A stretch of DNA of 64,000 bases from Rhodohalobacter barkolensis (GCF_002834295.1 NZ_PISP01000001.1:682001-746000), one strand, 5' to 3'; counted from the stretch's first letter, positions 1 to 10,322 are shown. The notes: generated from the letters alone by a model not told the origin. Translations and numbers: made by a program.

Positions 1-1
1 G

Positions 2-1147
2 ATTCGTAAAAAATATGAATCAGATGAATCGTTTGAAGTAATTTTGAATGCAGACCGGGGAGAAATTCAGATTCTCCATATTCGTGAAGTAGTTCCGGCA
101 GATGAACTGACTGACCCTGTGACTGAAATTACCCTGGAAGAGGCTCAAAAGCATGATCCGGATCTCGAACTATATGACGAGTATGCTCAGGAAATATCTA
201 TTACTGATTTTGGACGCCGTGCAGTTTCAATGGCGCGTCAGCAGTTGGCACAGCGGATTCGTGAAATTGAGAAAGATAATGTATTTGAAGAGTATTCCGA
301 TCGTATTGGAGAAATTGTATTGGGTGATGTATATCAGGTGCGACACAATAAAGATATTCTGGTAAATCACAACGGAGTAGAGTTACTCCTTCCTAAAAAC
401 GAACAGATTTACAAAGATCGATACCGTAAAGGTGATACGATCAGAGCGGTTGTTTCTGAAGTAAAACGTATCGGTGGAAATCCAACGGTAATTATTTCAA
501 GAACATCTCCTCTGTTCCTGGAAAGGTTATTTGAAAATGAGATTCCGGAAGTATTTGATGGAATTATTGAGTTGAAAAGAATTGCACGCGAACCGGGTGA
601 TCGTTCCAAAGTGGCTGTGGTATCTTATGATGAGCGTGTTGATCCGGTAGGAGCCTGTGTGGGTATGAAAGGGATTCGTATTCATGCAATAGTACGAGAG
701 CTTCAAAACGAAAATATTGACGTCATCAATTATAGTGATGACAAGATTGAATTTATCAAACGTGCGCTTCAGCCTGCAAGAGTTGCAAAAGTGGAAATCA
801 GTGAAGATGGGAAGCAAGCAAATGTACTTGTGCCAGCTGACGAAGTTTCCAAAGCGATTGGTAAAGGAGGTGTGAATATCCGCCTTGCCTCAAAACTTGT
901 TGGATGCGAAATCGACGTATACAGGGAAGTAGAAGAGGAAGATGATATCGATCTGGCTGAATTTGAAGTCGATTTTGGAAAAGAGACGATTGATATGCTT
1001 TTCGAAATTGGATGCGACAGCGCACGTGCAGTACTAGAGCTGGATGAAGATGAGATAGTTCGCCGAACCGAAGGTAAAATTACCAAAGAGGAAGCAGAAA
1101 AAATCATCGATATCATTGCTTATGAATTTGAGGACGAGGAAGATTGA
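2..1147 (+). CDS. nusA: Transcription termination/antitermination factor NusA, 5' end outside window
   Basis: NusA binds RNA polymerase and nascent RNA and modulates pausing, termination and antitermination. The frame is open from base 2 (reading IRKKYESDESFEVILNADR), so the true start and probably 30-40 residues lie before the window; the in-frame TTG at 44 lies inside the conserved N-terminal domain and is not the start. Visible in order: the end of the N-terminal domain, an S1 domain beginning near base 300 (GEIVLGDVYQVRHNKDILV), two KH domains (DPVGACVGMKGIRIHAI; KAIGKGGVNIRLASKLVG), and a C-terminal helix-hairpin-helix-type segment (GCDSARAVLELDEDEIVRRT). It stops 66 bp before infB, the usual nusA-infB order. 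Family identity is clear from domain order and context. Confidence 0.97.
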   Translation: MRKKYESDESFEVILNADRGEIQILHIREVVPADELTDPVTEITLEEAQKHDPDLELYDEYAQEISITDFGRRAVSMARQQLAQRIREIEKDNVFEEYSDRIGEIVLGDVYQVRHNKDILVNHNGVELLLPKNEQIYKDRYRKGDTIRAVVSEVKRIGGNPTVIISRTSPLFLERLFENEIPEVFDGIIELKRIAREPGDRSKVAVVSYDERVDPVGACVGMKGIRIHAIVRELQNENIDVINYSDDKIEFIKRALQPARVAKVEISEDGKQANVLVPADEVSKAIGKGGVNIRLASKLVGCEIDVYREVEEEDDIDLAEFEVDFGKETIDMLFEIGCDSARAVLELDEDEIVRRTEGKITKEEAEKIIDIIAYEFEDEED

Positions 1148-1213
1148 TCGTACCTTTCGACTCTAGTTTCTTTTTTAGTTTATAATTTGACAAACCGACG
1201 CAAACAGACATAT

Positions 1214-4102
1214 ATGACGGACCAAAAACCGAAAAAGCTCTTTAAAGTAGCATCAGAATTTAACGTTGCCACTCAATCTATCGTGGATACATTGAGTGAC
1301 AACGGTTTTGATGTCGCTAATCGGCCAAATTCAAAAATCACACCCGAAATGTACGAGGTGCTTGATGGAGTATACGGCGATGACAAAGCAAAGAGCCGAG
1401 AACATGAAAGAGCCAGAGAAGAATACGAAAGTCGTCGGAATCAAATTTTATCGAGCCGAAACGAAAGCGTTTCAATTGACAACTTTTTAGAGCCGATTGA
1501 TGAAAAAGAGGAGGCTAAAGAAGAGAAGAAGGAAGAAAAACCTAAAGAAGAGAAAAAGGCTGAATCCTCAAAAGAGCCTACTCTTGAGCCTCAGGAAGAA
1601 CCTGAAGTAAAAGAAGAGAAAGAAGAAGAACCTGAGGCGGCTTCTGAGGAAGTATCCGATGAGGAAAAAGAAAAAGAAATTGAAGTGAAATCTTCAGATC
1701 AGGAAACTGAAGAATCAGATGATGAAGAGGAAAAGGTTAAACCTGAGGAAGTGAAGAAGGAGGCACCGAAAAAGGAAGAACCTGAGCCTGAATCTGATGA
1801 AGAAGATGAGGAAGATGAAGAAGAGGATTACGATGAAGATGATGAGGAGGAGGAAGACGAGGACGACACAGAAGTAGAAGATATTGAAGATGAAGAAGAC
1901 GATGATGACTCTGACTCTGAGGAGGAAGAAGATTCCGATGAAGATGATGAAGAAGAGATTATTCGGGGACGCTCAAACAAAAAGCTTACAGGTACAAAAG
2001 TAGTTGGGAAAGTTGAGTTTTCTAAAGAACCACGCAAGAAGCGTAAGACCAGAAAACGCAAGAAAGATCGCAAAGATGATGAGACTTCGGATGCTAAAAA
2101 GCAGTCCAAACCACCCAAGGAGGATAAATCGTCTAAGAAATCGAAGAAGAGTAAAAAGAAAGGCCGTCGCTCAAAAGTTGATGAGGAAGATGTAGAGAAG
2201 AAGATGCGCGAAACGATGCAGAAAATGCAGAGTAGCGGCACAGTTGGCAGCAAGCGGTCGAAACGCAGAAGGCAGCGTAAAGAGGAGAGAGAGGAAGAGC
2301 GCGCCATGCAGGAGGAAATGGAGCAGCTCGAAGAACAAATTCTTGAGGTGGCAGAATTTATCACCGTAAGTGATCTTGCGGAAGAACTTGAGGTTAAACC
2401 AACCGATGTAATTACTACATGTATGAATCTCGGTATGATGGTTTCAATCAATCAGCGTCTGGATGCATCTACAATTGAGTTAGTTGCAGCAGAATATGAC
2501 TTCGATGTGGAGTTCGTAGACGCAGAAGAGATGATTGAAGAAGAGATTGAGGTGGAAGAAGATAAACCTGAAGATCTAGAGCCGCGTGCTCCGATTATTA
2601 CCGTAATGGGTCACGTTGATCACGGTAAAACTTCACTTCTTGACTACATTCGAAAAGCGAAGGTAGCTGCAGGTGAAGCTGGTGGTATTACTCAGCACGT
2701 TGGCGCGTATGAAGTTGTTACAGACGACGACAAGAAGATCACCTTCCTGGATACTCCGGGACACGAAGCGTTTACCGCTATGCGTAGCCGTGGTGCACAA
2801 GCCACAGATATTGTAATTCTGGTTGTTGCTGCTGATGATGCCGTGATGCCTCAAACGATTGAGGCGATTAATCACGCCAAAGCAGCCGGTGTATCAATTG
2901 TAGTTGCTATCAATAAAATGGATAAGCCGGAAGCCAACCCTGATAAAATCAAACAGCAGCTCTCCGAACATGGAGTCATTGTAGAGGAGTATGGTGGTAC
3001 AAATCAGGTGGCGCTGGTATCTGCAGAAACCGGCGACGGAATTGATGATCTACTCGAAAAAGTATTGATTGAAGCTGAACTGCTTGAATTGAAAGCCAAT
3101 CCAAACCGACTTGCTCAAGGTATTGTTCTTGAGTCGAGAATTGATAAAGGTAAAGGTACAGTTGCAAACATTTTGGTTCAGAACGGGACACTGAAAGTAG
3201 GTGATCCGTTTGTAGCCGGACCGGTATTTGGCCGTGTTCGTGCAATGGAAAATGAGCATGGAACCCGACTGCAGGATGCCGGACCATCAACACCGGTACA
3301 GCTTATCGGTTTTGACGGGACACCTCAGGCAGGTGATCGACTGATTGTTCCAAAAGATGAGAAGACCGCAAAAGAAGTTGCAAATCAGCGTCAACAGATT
3401 CGAAGAGAGCAGTCACTGCGGCGTGTTAAACATATGACTCTTGATGATCTTTCCAGAAGAATGGCGCTTGGTGAAGTATCAGAATTGAATATCATTATCA
3501 AGGCTGATGTAGACGGCTCCATTGAAGCTCTATCCGGAGCTCTTCAGAAATTAAGTACCGAAGAGGTTTCTGTAAACATTATTCATACGGGATCGGGAGC
3601 CATTACAGAATCTGATGTACTTCTTGCTTCCGCATCTGACGGTATCATTATCGGTTTCCAGGTTCGACCTACTGCCGGTGCACGTAAACTTGCCGAAACC
3701 GAAAGTATCGATATTCGACTGTTCAGCGTTATCTACGATGCAGTTGATGAAGTACACGATGCACTTGAAGGCATGTTGAGTCCTGAGATTTCAGAACAAA
3801 TGAAAGCGATGGTTACCGTACGTGAAGTATTCAAAGTATCCAAAGTAGGTACAATCGCCGGATGTTATGTTACAGAAGGAAAACTTAATCGTAATAACCC
3901 AATCCGGGTCATTCGTGATGGTGTTGTCATTTACGACGGAGAAGTAGATTCACTAAAACGTTTCAAGGATGATGTGAAGGAAGTTCAGGCCGGCTATGAG
4001 TGCGGTGTGAGTATTAAGAACTTCAACGACTTGAAAGTGGGAGATGAATTTGAAAGTTATGAGATTGTCGAAGAGAAACGAAGTCTGGATGATGCAAGAT
4101 AA
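1214..4102 (+). CDS. infB: Translation initiation factor IF-2 with very long acidic linker
   Basis: GTPase that delivers fMet-tRNA to the 30S subunit and promotes subunit joining. I place the start at ATG 1214 (962 aa, [16 protein letters not shown]); an in-frame TTG at 1187 would add nine residues of weak character. Order: IF2-N-like helical domain (about 5-55); a roughly 280-residue Glu/Lys/Asp/Ser-rich disordered region (about 96-375), with an almost purely acidic core near residues 193-250; a second IF2-N-like domain (about 380-435); the G domain with G1 GHVDHGKT (about 465), G2-region [13 protein letters not shown]3 DTPGH, G4 NKMD and G5 SAETGDG; then domains II, III and IV. About 70 residues longer than E. 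coli IF2, the extra length lying in the linker. No Shine-Dalgarno is visible. Confidence 0.98.
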   Translation: MTDQKPKKLFKVASEFNVATQSIVDTLSDNGFDVANRPNSKITPEMYEVLDGVYGDDKAKSREHERAREEYESRRNQILSSRNESVSIDNFLEPIDEKEEAKEEKKEEKPKEEKKAESSKEPTLEPQEEPEVKEEKEEEPEAASEEVSDEEKEKEIEVKSSDQETEESDDEEEKVKPEEVKKEAPKKEEPEPESDEEDEEDEEEDYDEDDEEEEDEDDTEVEDIEDEEDDDDSDSEEEEDSDEDDEEEIIRGRSNKKLTGTKVVGKVEFSKEPRKKRKTRKRKKDRKDDETSDAKKQSKPPKEDKSSKKSKKSKKKGRRSKVDEEDVEKKMRETMQKMQSSGTVGSKRSKRRRQRKEEREEERAMQEEMEQLEEQILEVAEFITVSDLAEELEVKPTDVITTCMNLGMMVSINQRLDASTIELVAAEYDFDVEFVDAEEMIEEEIEVEEDKPEDLEPRAPIITVMGHVDHGKTSLLDYIRKAKVAAGEAGGITQHVGAYEVVTDDDKKITFLDTPGHEAFTAMRSRGAQATDIVILVVAADDAVMPQTIEAINHAKAAGVSIVVAINKMDKPEANPDKIKQQLSEHGVIVEEYGGTNQVALVSAETGDGIDDLLEKVLIEAELLELKANPNRLAQGIVLESRIDKGKGTVANILVQNGTLKVGDPFVAGPVFGRVRAMENEHGTRLQDAGPSTPVQLIGFDGTPQAGDRLIVPKDEKTAKEVANQRQQIRREQSLRRVKHMTLDDLSRRMALGEVSELNIIIKADVDGSIEALSGALQKLSTEEVSVNIIHTGSGAITESDVLLASASDGIIIGFQVRPTAGARKLAETESIDIRLFSVIYDAVDEVHDALEGMLSPEISEQMKAMVTVREVFKVSKVGTIAGCYVTEGKLNRNNPIRVIRDGVVIYDGEVDSLKRFKDDVKEVQAGYECGVSIKNFNDLKVGDEFESYEIVEEKRSLDDAR

Positions 4103-4152
4103 TTGCACATTCCCATTTGATTGATTTCAACTCTTCATCAAATCACAGTGAA

Positions 4153-4178
4153 AAGGGTGCTGATGTAAAAGCACCCTT
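4153..4178 (+). other. Perfect hairpin between infB and rbfA
   Basis: An 8-bp perfect stem (AAGGGTGC at 4153-4160, GCACCCTT at 4171-4178) encloses a 10-nt loop. It is followed by CATAATCTAAAT rather than a T-run, so it is not a canonical terminator; attenuation, an RNA processing site or mRNA stabilisation are alternatives. It is the only strong structure in the 110-bp infB-rbfA gap. Confidence 0.5.
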
Positions 4179-4212
4179 CATAATCTAAATTTAGCTTTTC
4201 AAGCAATATATT

Positions 4213-4587
4213 ATGAGTATCCGAACAGAGAGACTCAGTTCCGTAATCAAAAAAGATTTGGGACAGCTTTTACAGAGAAATTATCAGCCTTCCGGTACAT
4301 TTATTACCGTGACACAGGTAAGAATGACTGATGATCTTTCGATTGCGAAGGTGTATTTAAGTGTTTTTTCTCCGAACAAAGATGTTCAGGAAGTCTATAA
4401 ATACATCGATGATCACCAGGATCAAATTCGCTACGAACTTGCTTCAAAAATAAAAAATCAGGTACGACGGATTCCTGAACTTCTTTTCTATGAAGATGAT
4501 ACAGCCGAATATGTAAATAAGATTGAGAATCTGTTTGAAAAGGTGCGTAAACAACGGAAACAAAACTCCGGAGATAAAGACGAATAA
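4213..4587 (+). CDS. rbfA: 30S ribosome-binding factor RbfA
   Basis: Late 30S assembly factor that binds near helix 1 of 16S rRNA and is needed for efficient pre-rRNA processing and cold growth. The 124-aa product has the expected length and the RbfA opening (IRTERLSSVIKKDLGQLLQR), the central strand-forming segment (SIAKVYLSVFS), and the conserved KNQVRRIPELLFYEDDT region that forms the KH-like fold. It sits between infB and truB as in many bacteria, and its TAA stop overlaps the truB ATG by one base, which implies translational coupling. The tail is basic and charged. Confidence 0.96.
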   Translation: MSIRTERLSSVIKKDLGQLLQRNYQPSGTFITVTQVRMTDDLSIAKVYLSVFSPNKDVQEVYKYIDDHQDQIRYELASKIKNQVRRIPELLFYEDDTAEYVNKIENLFEKVRKQRKQNSGDKDE

Positions 4588-5342
4588 TGGCAAAAAAAGC
4601 CATTCCTCTTTCCGACCTTCCTATCGTCAATCAGAACACAGATTCTGATTCCTTTCAAGCCGATCAATTTTCCACCGGTGCCGTAGTACTAATGGATAAA
4701 CCAATGGAGTGGAGCAGTTTCCAATTGGTTAAGTATGTACGTTATCGGATACCTCCGAAAAAAGTTGGTCATGCCGGTACTTTAGATCCGCTGGCTACCG
4801 GTTTATTAGTGCTTTGCACAGGTAAAGCGACAAAATCCATCGAACAGATACAAAATCTTCCGAAAGAGTATATAGCTACTGTTCGGTTCGGTGCTTCCAC
4901 ACCTTCTTACGATTCTGCTTTAGAACCGGATGAAACGGCGGAGTGGGATCATATCACAAAAGAAATGATCGAACAGAAATTGGATAATAATTTTTCAGGT
5001 GAGATACTTCAAAAACCACCGATCTATTCCGCTATCAGTATTAAAGGGGAACGACTTTATAAAAAAGCGCGACGAGGTGAGACTGTAGAAATTGCTGCCC
5101 GACCGGTACAAATTTACGAAACTGAACTACTCAGCGTAAATTTACCGGACATCAAACTGCGTATTCGATGCGGAAAAGGAACTTACATTCGATCACTTGC
5201 ACATGATTTGGGATTAGCTTTGGATAGCCGTGCATATATGTCTGGTCTAAGGAGAACAAAAATAGGCCATTTTGATGTTGAAGATGCAATGACGACAGAT
5301 CAGTTTGATACATTTATAAATTCAGTATCACCGAAATCTTGA
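4587..5342 (+). CDS. truB: tRNA pseudouridine-55 synthase TruB
   Basis: Isomerises U55 in the T-loop of tRNAs. The catalytic motif GHAGTLDPLATGLLVL lies near residues 61-76, with the nucleophilic Asp near 67; downstream are the typical KEYIATVRFGAST, PPIYSAISIKGERLYKKAR and CGKGTYIRSLAHDLG motifs. At 251 aa it is shorter than E. coli TruB (314 aa), which carries a C-terminal PUA domain; here the chain ends soon after the catalytic core. The first 30 residues before the core (polar, SDLPIVNQNTDSDS) are an unusual extension. The start overlaps the rbfA stop by one base. Confidence 0.96.
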   Translation: MAKKAIPLSDLPIVNQNTDSDSFQADQFSTGAVVLMDKPMEWSSFQLVKYVRYRIPPKKVGHAGTLDPLATGLLVLCTGKATKSIEQIQNLPKEYIATVRFGASTPSYDSALEPDETAEWDHITKEMIEQKLDNNFSGEILQKPPIYSAISIKGERLYKKARRGETVEIAARPVQIYETELLSVNLPDIKLRIRCGKGTYIRSLAHDLGLALDSRAYMSGLRRTKIGHFDVEDAMTTDQFDTFINSVSPKS

Positions 5343-5415
5343 GCAGCAAACTTCCAAAACTGAGATTTAACATCTAATATTATCGGAGTTTCTACTTAAT
5401 AAATCAGAATTTACC

Positions 5416-6378
5416 ATGGCAGACATCGTATTTTTAAAAAATGTAGAAAGAGATTTAAACACAGTTCTAACTGTAGGCACTTTTGACGGCGTGCATGCAG
5501 GTCATAAAGTTTTGATCAACTCTGTGATTTCGTCTGCTAAAGAGAGAAATGCCAGAAGTGTAATTGTTACATTTGACCCGCATCCAAGAGATATAATCAA
5601 TCCCGGAAGTGATGGAATTCGGTTGCTGAGTACATTGGAGGAACGCAGTGAGCTTCTCGCTGATCTTGAAGTAGATGAGATGGTTGTAATTCCGTTCGAC
5701 AGGGATTTCTCTCTGTTAACTTCAGAGCAGTTCGTCAGAGATATTGTCTGGGAAAAAATAGGTGTTAAAGAGTTTGTTATTGGGTATGACCACCATTTCG
5801 GCAGGAATCGTGAAGGGACGATTGAAACGGTTCAGCGTCTTGGGGAAGAACTTGGTTTTAAATCGAGCGTGGTTTCTAAACAGGAAGTAGGCGATAAAAC
5901 CGTGAGCAGCACCGCGATTAGGAATGCCATTCAGAAAGAGGGGGATATGCTGCTTGCTGCCTCATTTTTGGAGCGCTACTATATTCTGAATGGAACGGTG
6001 GTTCATGGTGATAAACGAGGTAAACAGATTGGATATCCAACGGCTAATATTCAGCCACAGAATACCAAAAAGATCGTTCCGAAAAGGGGCGTTTATGCTG
6101 TTTGGCTAAGAGTTGATGGAAAGTATCACGGAGGGATGATGAATATCGGGGTTCGTCCAACTTTTGAGGGCGAACAGGAAACACTTGAAGTGAACATCTT
6201 TGATTTTGATAAAAACATCTATGGAAAAGAAGTCCAAATTCAATTTGTAGACAGAATACGGGATGAACGTAGTTTTAAGGGAGTAGAGCAACTTAAAGCC
6301 CAGCTGCGAAGTGATGAGACCAATGCACGAATGAACCTAAAGAACCACTCTCCGGATATTGCAAAACAATTTAAATAA
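5416..6378 (+). CDS. ribF: Bifunctional riboflavin kinase / FMN adenylyltransferase
   Basis: Converts riboflavin to FMN and then FAD in the cytoplasm. The N-terminal nucleotidyltransferase half shows VGTFDGVHAGHK (about residues 21-32, HxGH-type), GYDHHFGRNREG and the SSTAIRNAI motif; the C-terminal flavokinase half shows GDKRGKQIGYPTANI (about 198-212), RGVYAVW and GGMMNIGVRPTF. Length (320 aa) is typical. It follows truB after 73 bp and precedes rpsO, the common truB-ribF-rpsO arrangement. No FMN-riboswitch-like structure is seen upstream. Confidence 0.97.
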   Translation: MADIVFLKNVERDLNTVLTVGTFDGVHAGHKVLINSVISSAKERNARSVIVTFDPHPRDIINPGSDGIRLLSTLEERSELLADLEVDEMVVIPFDRDFSLLTSEQFVRDIVWEKIGVKEFVIGYDHHFGRNREGTIETVQRLGEELGFKSSVVSKQEVGDKTVSSTAIRNAIQKEGDMLLAASFLERYYILNGTVVHGDKRGKQIGYPTANIQPQNTKKIVPKRGVYAVWLRVDGKYHGGMMNIGVRPTFEGEQETLEVNIFDFDKNIYGKEVQIQFVDRIRDERSFKGVEQLKAQLRSDETNARMNLKNHSPDIAKQFK

Positions 6379-6428
6379 GCTTATTTTAACAAGCTATAAG
6401 AGTTTAATAGAACCTTCATAAACAACAG

Positions 6429-6698
6429 ATGAGTATAACAAAAGAACAAAAAGCAGATATTATTGAAAAGCATGGCGGTGACGCCGAAAACAGTGGTTCA
6501 GTAGAAGCCCAAATAGCTATACTAACCGCTCGTATTAATGATCTGACCGGTCACCTGAGTGAAAATAAGAAAGATCACTCTTCAAGACGTGGTCTATTGA
6601 AGATGGTTGGTAAAAGAAGAAGGCTTCTCAACTATCTTAAAAATAACGATATTGTAAAATACCGAGAGCTTATCCAAGAACTGGGTATTCGTAAATAA
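6429..6698 (+). CDS. rpsO: 30S ribosomal protein S15
   Basis: Primary 16S rRNA-binding protein of the platform, 89 aa as expected. Conserved features include [21 protein letters not shown], the [21 protein letters not shown] helix-turn region that contacts rRNA, and the ending [13 protein letters not shown]. There is no Shine-Dalgarno upstream (TTCATAAACAACAG before ATG). A clear intrinsic terminator follows, so pnp is probably transcribed partly from its own promoter. Confidence 0.98.
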   Translation: MSITKEQKADIIEKHGGDAENSGSVEAQIAILTARINDLTGHLSENKKDHSSRRGLLKMVGKRRRLLNYLKNNDIVKYRELIQELGIRK

Positions 6699-6707
6699 GC
6701 ATTTCTC

Positions 6708-6740
6708 AAAGGCGCGTAAATCATTACGTGCCTTTTTTAT
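6708..6740 (+). terminator. Rho-independent terminator after rpsO
   Basis: A 12-bp stem (6708-6719 with 6724-6735, one G-U wobble) encloses the tetraloop ATCA, and the 3' arm runs into six T residues at 6733-6738. It lies 10 bp after the rpsO stop. Confidence 0.9.
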
Positions 6741-6838
6741 ATCCTCAAATATGGTCGAAAATTTAAACGATGATATTTGTTTGAATTGCTTTACTAAAAG
6801 GATAGTCGACGAAAGAAAAATAGATACAGATAGATATT

Positions 6839-8956
6839 ATGAAAGAAGATTTTAAAAGCGTAGAGTTTGCACCCGGTAAAACGATTTCGGTAGAAACCGG
6901 TCGTTTAGCCAAATTAGCGGATGGTGCAGTAATGGTAAGAATGGGCGACACAATGGTACTTTGTACGGTTGTTAGCGCAAAAGAAGCTAAACCGGGACAG
7001 GATTTTTTCCCAATGGTTGTAGATTTAAGAGAGAGTTTCACTGCTGCCGGTAAATTTCCCGGTGGATTTATGAAAAGAGAAGGCCGTCCTTCCGATGGTG
7101 AAACATTAGCCAGCCGTTTAATTGACAGAAGTTTACGTCCGCTATTCCCTAAAGGTTATTATAACGATACACAGTATATCTGCCAGGTATTTTCATCTGA
7201 TGGACAAAACGAAGCTGATGTATTAGGAGCTTTTGGTGCTTCTGCTGCGACACACATTTCTGATATTCCATTCGACGGTCCGATGGCTCAGGTAAAAGTT
7301 GGACGTATTGATGGTGAATTCATCATCAATCCAACTATTGATGAGCTTGAAAAAAGCGACATTGACATGATCGTTGCCGGTACTGCCGAGAGCGTGATTA
7401 TGATTGAAGGCGAAATGGGTGAGATCAGCGAAAAAGAGATGCTGAGCGCTATTAAAGAAGGTCACAAATCTATTATTAAGCTCTGTGAATTTCAGGAAGA
7501 ACTGAGAAATGAATTTGGCGTTGAAAAGCGTGAATTTACTCCTGAAGAAGAGGATGAGGATCTGAAAGCTAAAGTTGCTGAGAAGGTCGGAAACCGATTG
7601 AATGAAATTGTAAGCATTGGACTTGGCAAAGAAGATTTTAATGGCAAAGTCAGTGAGTTAAAATCTGAAGTGAAAGAAGCTATTACTGCCGAAGAAGGAT
7701 ATGAAGAAGCGGGCAGCGATATTTCTTCCATTTATGGAGACATGGTAAAAGATGCGCTTCGTAATAATATTCTTGAAAATAGAAAACGAATTGACGGACG
7801 TTCACCGGAAGACATTCGAGATATCTGGACACAGGTTGGATATCTGCCAAGAGCACACGGTTCTGCAATTTTTAGCCGTGGAGAAACTCAGGCACTTGTC
7901 TCTGTAGCTTTGGGTACAAAGCGAGATGCTCAGAGTGTTGACACACTTTACTACGAGGAAGACAAGAAGTTTATGCTTCACTACAACTTCCCTCCATACT
8001 GTGTAGGTGAAGCAGGATTTATGAGAGGTCCGGGCCGACGTGAAATTGGCCACGGTCACTTGGCTGAAAGAGCGCTTAAAAAAGTTCTTCCTAAGTTTGA
8101 AGATTTCAGCTACGTAATTCGTGTACGATCAGACATTACCGAATCTAACGGCTCATCTTCTATGGCCTCCGTTTGCGGTGGTTCCATGGCACTGATGGAT
8201 GCCGGTGTTCCAATGCCAAAACCTGTTGCGGGTATTGCAATGGGAATGATTGTTGGAGAAGACAAATCAGTTGTTCTTTCTGATATTCAAGGTGAAGAGG
8301 ATTTCATGGGCGACATGGACTTCAAAACTGCCGGTACCGCTGATGGTATCACAGCTACTCAAATGGATATGAAAGTTCAGGGAATCAGCTTTGAAGTTCT
8401 TGAAGAAGCACTTGAACAAGCTCATAAAGGTAGAATGCATATTCTTGAGAAGATGGCCGAAACCATTTCCAAGCCTAAAGAGAATATCTCTGAGTACGCT
8501 CCACAATTTGTCAACATGACAATTTCCGGGGATAGTATTGGCGCTGTGATTGGGCCGGGCGGTAAAGTGATTCAAACACTCCAGAAAGAGACAGATACAG
8601 AGATCTGGATCGAAGAGGATGAAGAAGGTAAAGGTCAGATTACAATTAGCGCAGACAGTCTTGAGAAGGCTGAAGCTGCCAAGAAACGTATTCAAGCCGT
8701 TGCCGGTGAACTCGATGAAGGAGCGACCTACAAAGGAACTGTGAAGGCGATTAAAGAGTACGGAGCATTCGTTGAGATTGTACCCGGAAAAGAAGGTCTG
8801 CTACACATTTCTGAACTGGAACACGGACACGTTAAAAAAGTGGAAGATGTGATTTCTGTAGGTGACGAAATTGACGTGAAACTTCTGAAAGTTGAGCACG
8901 GTGGAAAACTAAGACTTTCCAGAAAGGCTCTGCTTCCAAAGCCGGAAGAAAACTAA
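6839..8956 (+). CDS. pnp: Polyribonucleotide nucleotidyltransferase (PNPase)
   Basis: Phosphorolytic 3'-5' exoribonuclease of mRNA decay. The 705 residues comprise two RNase PH-like domains separated by a helical linker (for example GGFMKREGRPSDGETLASRL in the first; SMASVCGGSMALMDAGVPMP in the second), a KH domain near 560-620 (GAVIGPGGKVIQTLQKETDT) and a C-terminal S1 domain (YKGTVKAIKEYGAFVEIVPG, GLLHISELE). Length is standard. It follows the rpsO terminator after about 100 bp, the widespread rpsO-pnp pairing, and has its own intrinsic terminator. Confidence 0.98.
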   Translation: MKEDFKSVEFAPGKTISVETGRLAKLADGAVMVRMGDTMVLCTVVSAKEAKPGQDFFPMVVDLRESFTAAGKFPGGFMKREGRPSDGETLASRLIDRSLRPLFPKGYYNDTQYICQVFSSDGQNEADVLGAFGASAATHISDIPFDGPMAQVKVGRIDGEFIINPTIDELEKSDIDMIVAGTAESVIMIEGEMGEISEKEMLSAIKEGHKSIIKLCEFQEELRNEFGVEKREFTPEEEDEDLKAKVAEKVGNRLNEIVSIGLGKEDFNGKVSELKSEVKEAITAEEGYEEAGSDISSIYGDMVKDALRNNILENRKRIDGRSPEDIRDIWTQVGYLPRAHGSAIFSRGETQALVSVALGTKRDAQSVDTLYYEEDKKFMLHYNFPPYCVGEAGFMRGPGRREIGHGHLAERALKKVLPKFEDFSYVIRVRSDITESNGSSSMASVCGGSMALMDAGVPMPKPVAGIAMGMIVGEDKSVVLSDIQGEEDFMGDMDFKTAGTADGITATQMDMKVQGISFEVLEEALEQAHKGRMHILEKMAETISKPKENISEYAPQFVNMTISGDSIGAVIGPGGKVIQTLQKETDTEIWIEEDEEGKGQITISADSLEKAEAAKKRIQAVAGELDEGATYKGTVKAIKEYGAFVEIVPGKEGLLHISELEHGHVKKVEDVISVGDEIDVKLLKVEHGGKLRLSRKALLPKPEEN

Positions 8957-8979
8957 TTTAAATCGGCTTCAAAAAGATT

Positions 8980-9011
8980 AGCGCCATCGGAATCCGGTGG
9001 CGCTTTTTTTG
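8980..9011 (+). terminator. Rho-independent terminator after pnp
   Basis: An 11-bp stem (8980-8990 with 8994-9004, one wobble pair), a 3-nt loop AAT and a run of seven T at 9004-9010, starting 24 bp after the pnp stop. Confidence 0.92.
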
Positions 9012-9024
9012 TTTTACTTATACC

Positions 9025-9041
9025 TGAGATCCAAGATCTCA
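9025..9041. promoter_or_regulatory. Short perfect palindrome upstream of the M16 peptidase
   Basis: TGAGATC, spacer CAA, GATCTCA: a 7+7 bp perfect inverted repeat lying 27 bp before the peptidase ATG and 14 bp after the pnp terminator tail, where a promoter should be. It could be an operator; a few such repeats are expected by chance in 64 kb. Confidence 0.3.
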
Positions 9042-9068
9042 AAAAATCATTTGATTTAATTTTATTGT

Positions 9069-10322
9069 ATGCAGACAACTGAATCGATTACCGAAGTTAA
9101 AAAAACGGTCCTTTCAAACGGATTGAAAATTGTTACAGAAAATATACCGGGTGTGAAAAGTATAACGGCCGGATTTTGGGTGAAAACGGGCAGCAGACAT
9201 GAATCAGACAAACTGGCCGGTGTAACGCACTTTTTAGAGCACATGCTTTTTAAAGGCACTGAAAAACGAAGCTCATATGATATCGCACAGAGCATGGAGT
9301 CAGTTGGTGGATATCTGAATGCATTCACATCAACGGAGTACACCTGTTACTACTCCCGATGTCTTGATACGCAGATTGATAAAGCGATGGATGTATTGAG
9401 TGATATGATTCAGAACTCACAGTTTCCGGAAGAAGAGCTTCAAAAAGAGAAGAAAGTTGTTCTCGAAGAGATGAAAATGTATAAAGATAGTCCCGATGAT
9501 TATATTTTTGAACTCTTTAGCGGAAATGTATTTAAGGATCATCAGGTGGGGCGACCCATCATTGGCTTCGAAGAGACTGTCTCATCATTTACACGTCAAA
9601 ATTTATTCGATTACATGGATAACCGCTATCGGCCGGATAATATGTTGATTGCAGTTGCCGGTCACGTGGATCACGATGAAGTAATCTCACTGATCCAGGA
9701 AAAACTGGAATTGAAAAATTCAGAGCCAACGGTTGATGAAGAACAACCGCTCACTTCATATGATAAGTTTCAAATTGAAGAGAGCCGGGTTATTGAACAG
9801 ACTCATATGGTAATGGGGCGAAGAGCCTTGAACTACGATCATCCAGACAAATACCTGCTGCTGCTGGCTAATACAGTTTTGGGTGGGGGAATGAGTTCCA
9901 GGCTGCATCAGAATATCCGTGAAAAATATGGATACTGTTATGCAATCGGTACGTTTAACCAATCTTATACAGACACCGGGATGTTCGGAGTTTATATCGG
10001 CACGGATAAAAATTACGTATCTCATGTCCGGGATTTAATTTCCAAAGAGTTTGAAATTATTCAGAATGATAAGGTAGGGGAGAAAGAGTTGAGTGAAGCA
10101 AAATCACAGCTCAAAGGTAAACTGCTGCTTTCGCAAGAGAGTACGAGCAATCGTATGAATCGACTAGCAAAAAGCGAACTCTACTTTAACCGTTTTGTAA
10201 CTCTGGATGAACTGGTTGAAAATATAGATTCTGTTACAGCCGGTGATCTTTTGACTTTTTCTCAGAATTTCTTTGACGCAGATCAATTTTCTGAAGCATT
10301 GTTGACTCCGGAAAATCGGTGA
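9069..10322 (+). CDS. M16 family zinc peptidase (processing-peptidase-like)
   Basis: Zinc metalloprotease of the pitrilysin/insulinase family. The inverted zinc motif HFLEH is at about residues 54-58 (GVTHFLEHMLFKGT), with the downstream third ligand expected at the Glu of KEKKVVLEEMKMYKD. The C-terminal inactive-half signature GGGMSSRLHQNIREKYGYCY is present, so the 417-aa chain carries both half-domains, as in YmxG/PqqL-like and mitochondrial processing peptidase beta proteins. No signal peptide is visible. The pnp-M16 neighbourhood is common in bacteria. Substrate unknown. Confidence 0.9.
   Translation: MQTTESITEVKKTVLSNGLKIVTENIPGVKSITAGFWVKTGSRHESDKLAGVTHFLEHMLFKGTEKRSSYDIAQSMESVGGYLNAFTSTEYTCYYSRCLDTQIDKAMDVLSDMIQNSQFPEEELQKEKKVVLEEMKMYKDSPDDYIFELFSGNVFKDHQVGRPIIGFEETVSSFTRQNLFDYMDNRYRPDNMLIAVAGHVDHDEVISLIQEKLELKNSEPTVDEEQPLTSYDKFQIEESRVIEQTHMVMGRRALNYDHPDKYLLLLANTVLGGGMSSRLHQNIREKYGYCYAIGTFNQSYTDTGMFGVYIGTDKNYVSHVRDLISKEFEIIQNDKVGEKELSEAKSQLKGKLLLSQESTSNRMNRLAKSELYFNRFVTLDELVENIDSVTAGDLLTFSQNFFDADQFSEALLTPENR

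Noticed and set aside
1828-2451. Long Ser-rich frame antisense to infB
   Set aside because: It mirrors the GA-rich acidic tract of infB (poly-Ser from antisense of Glu/Asp codons); no start context and no independent support.
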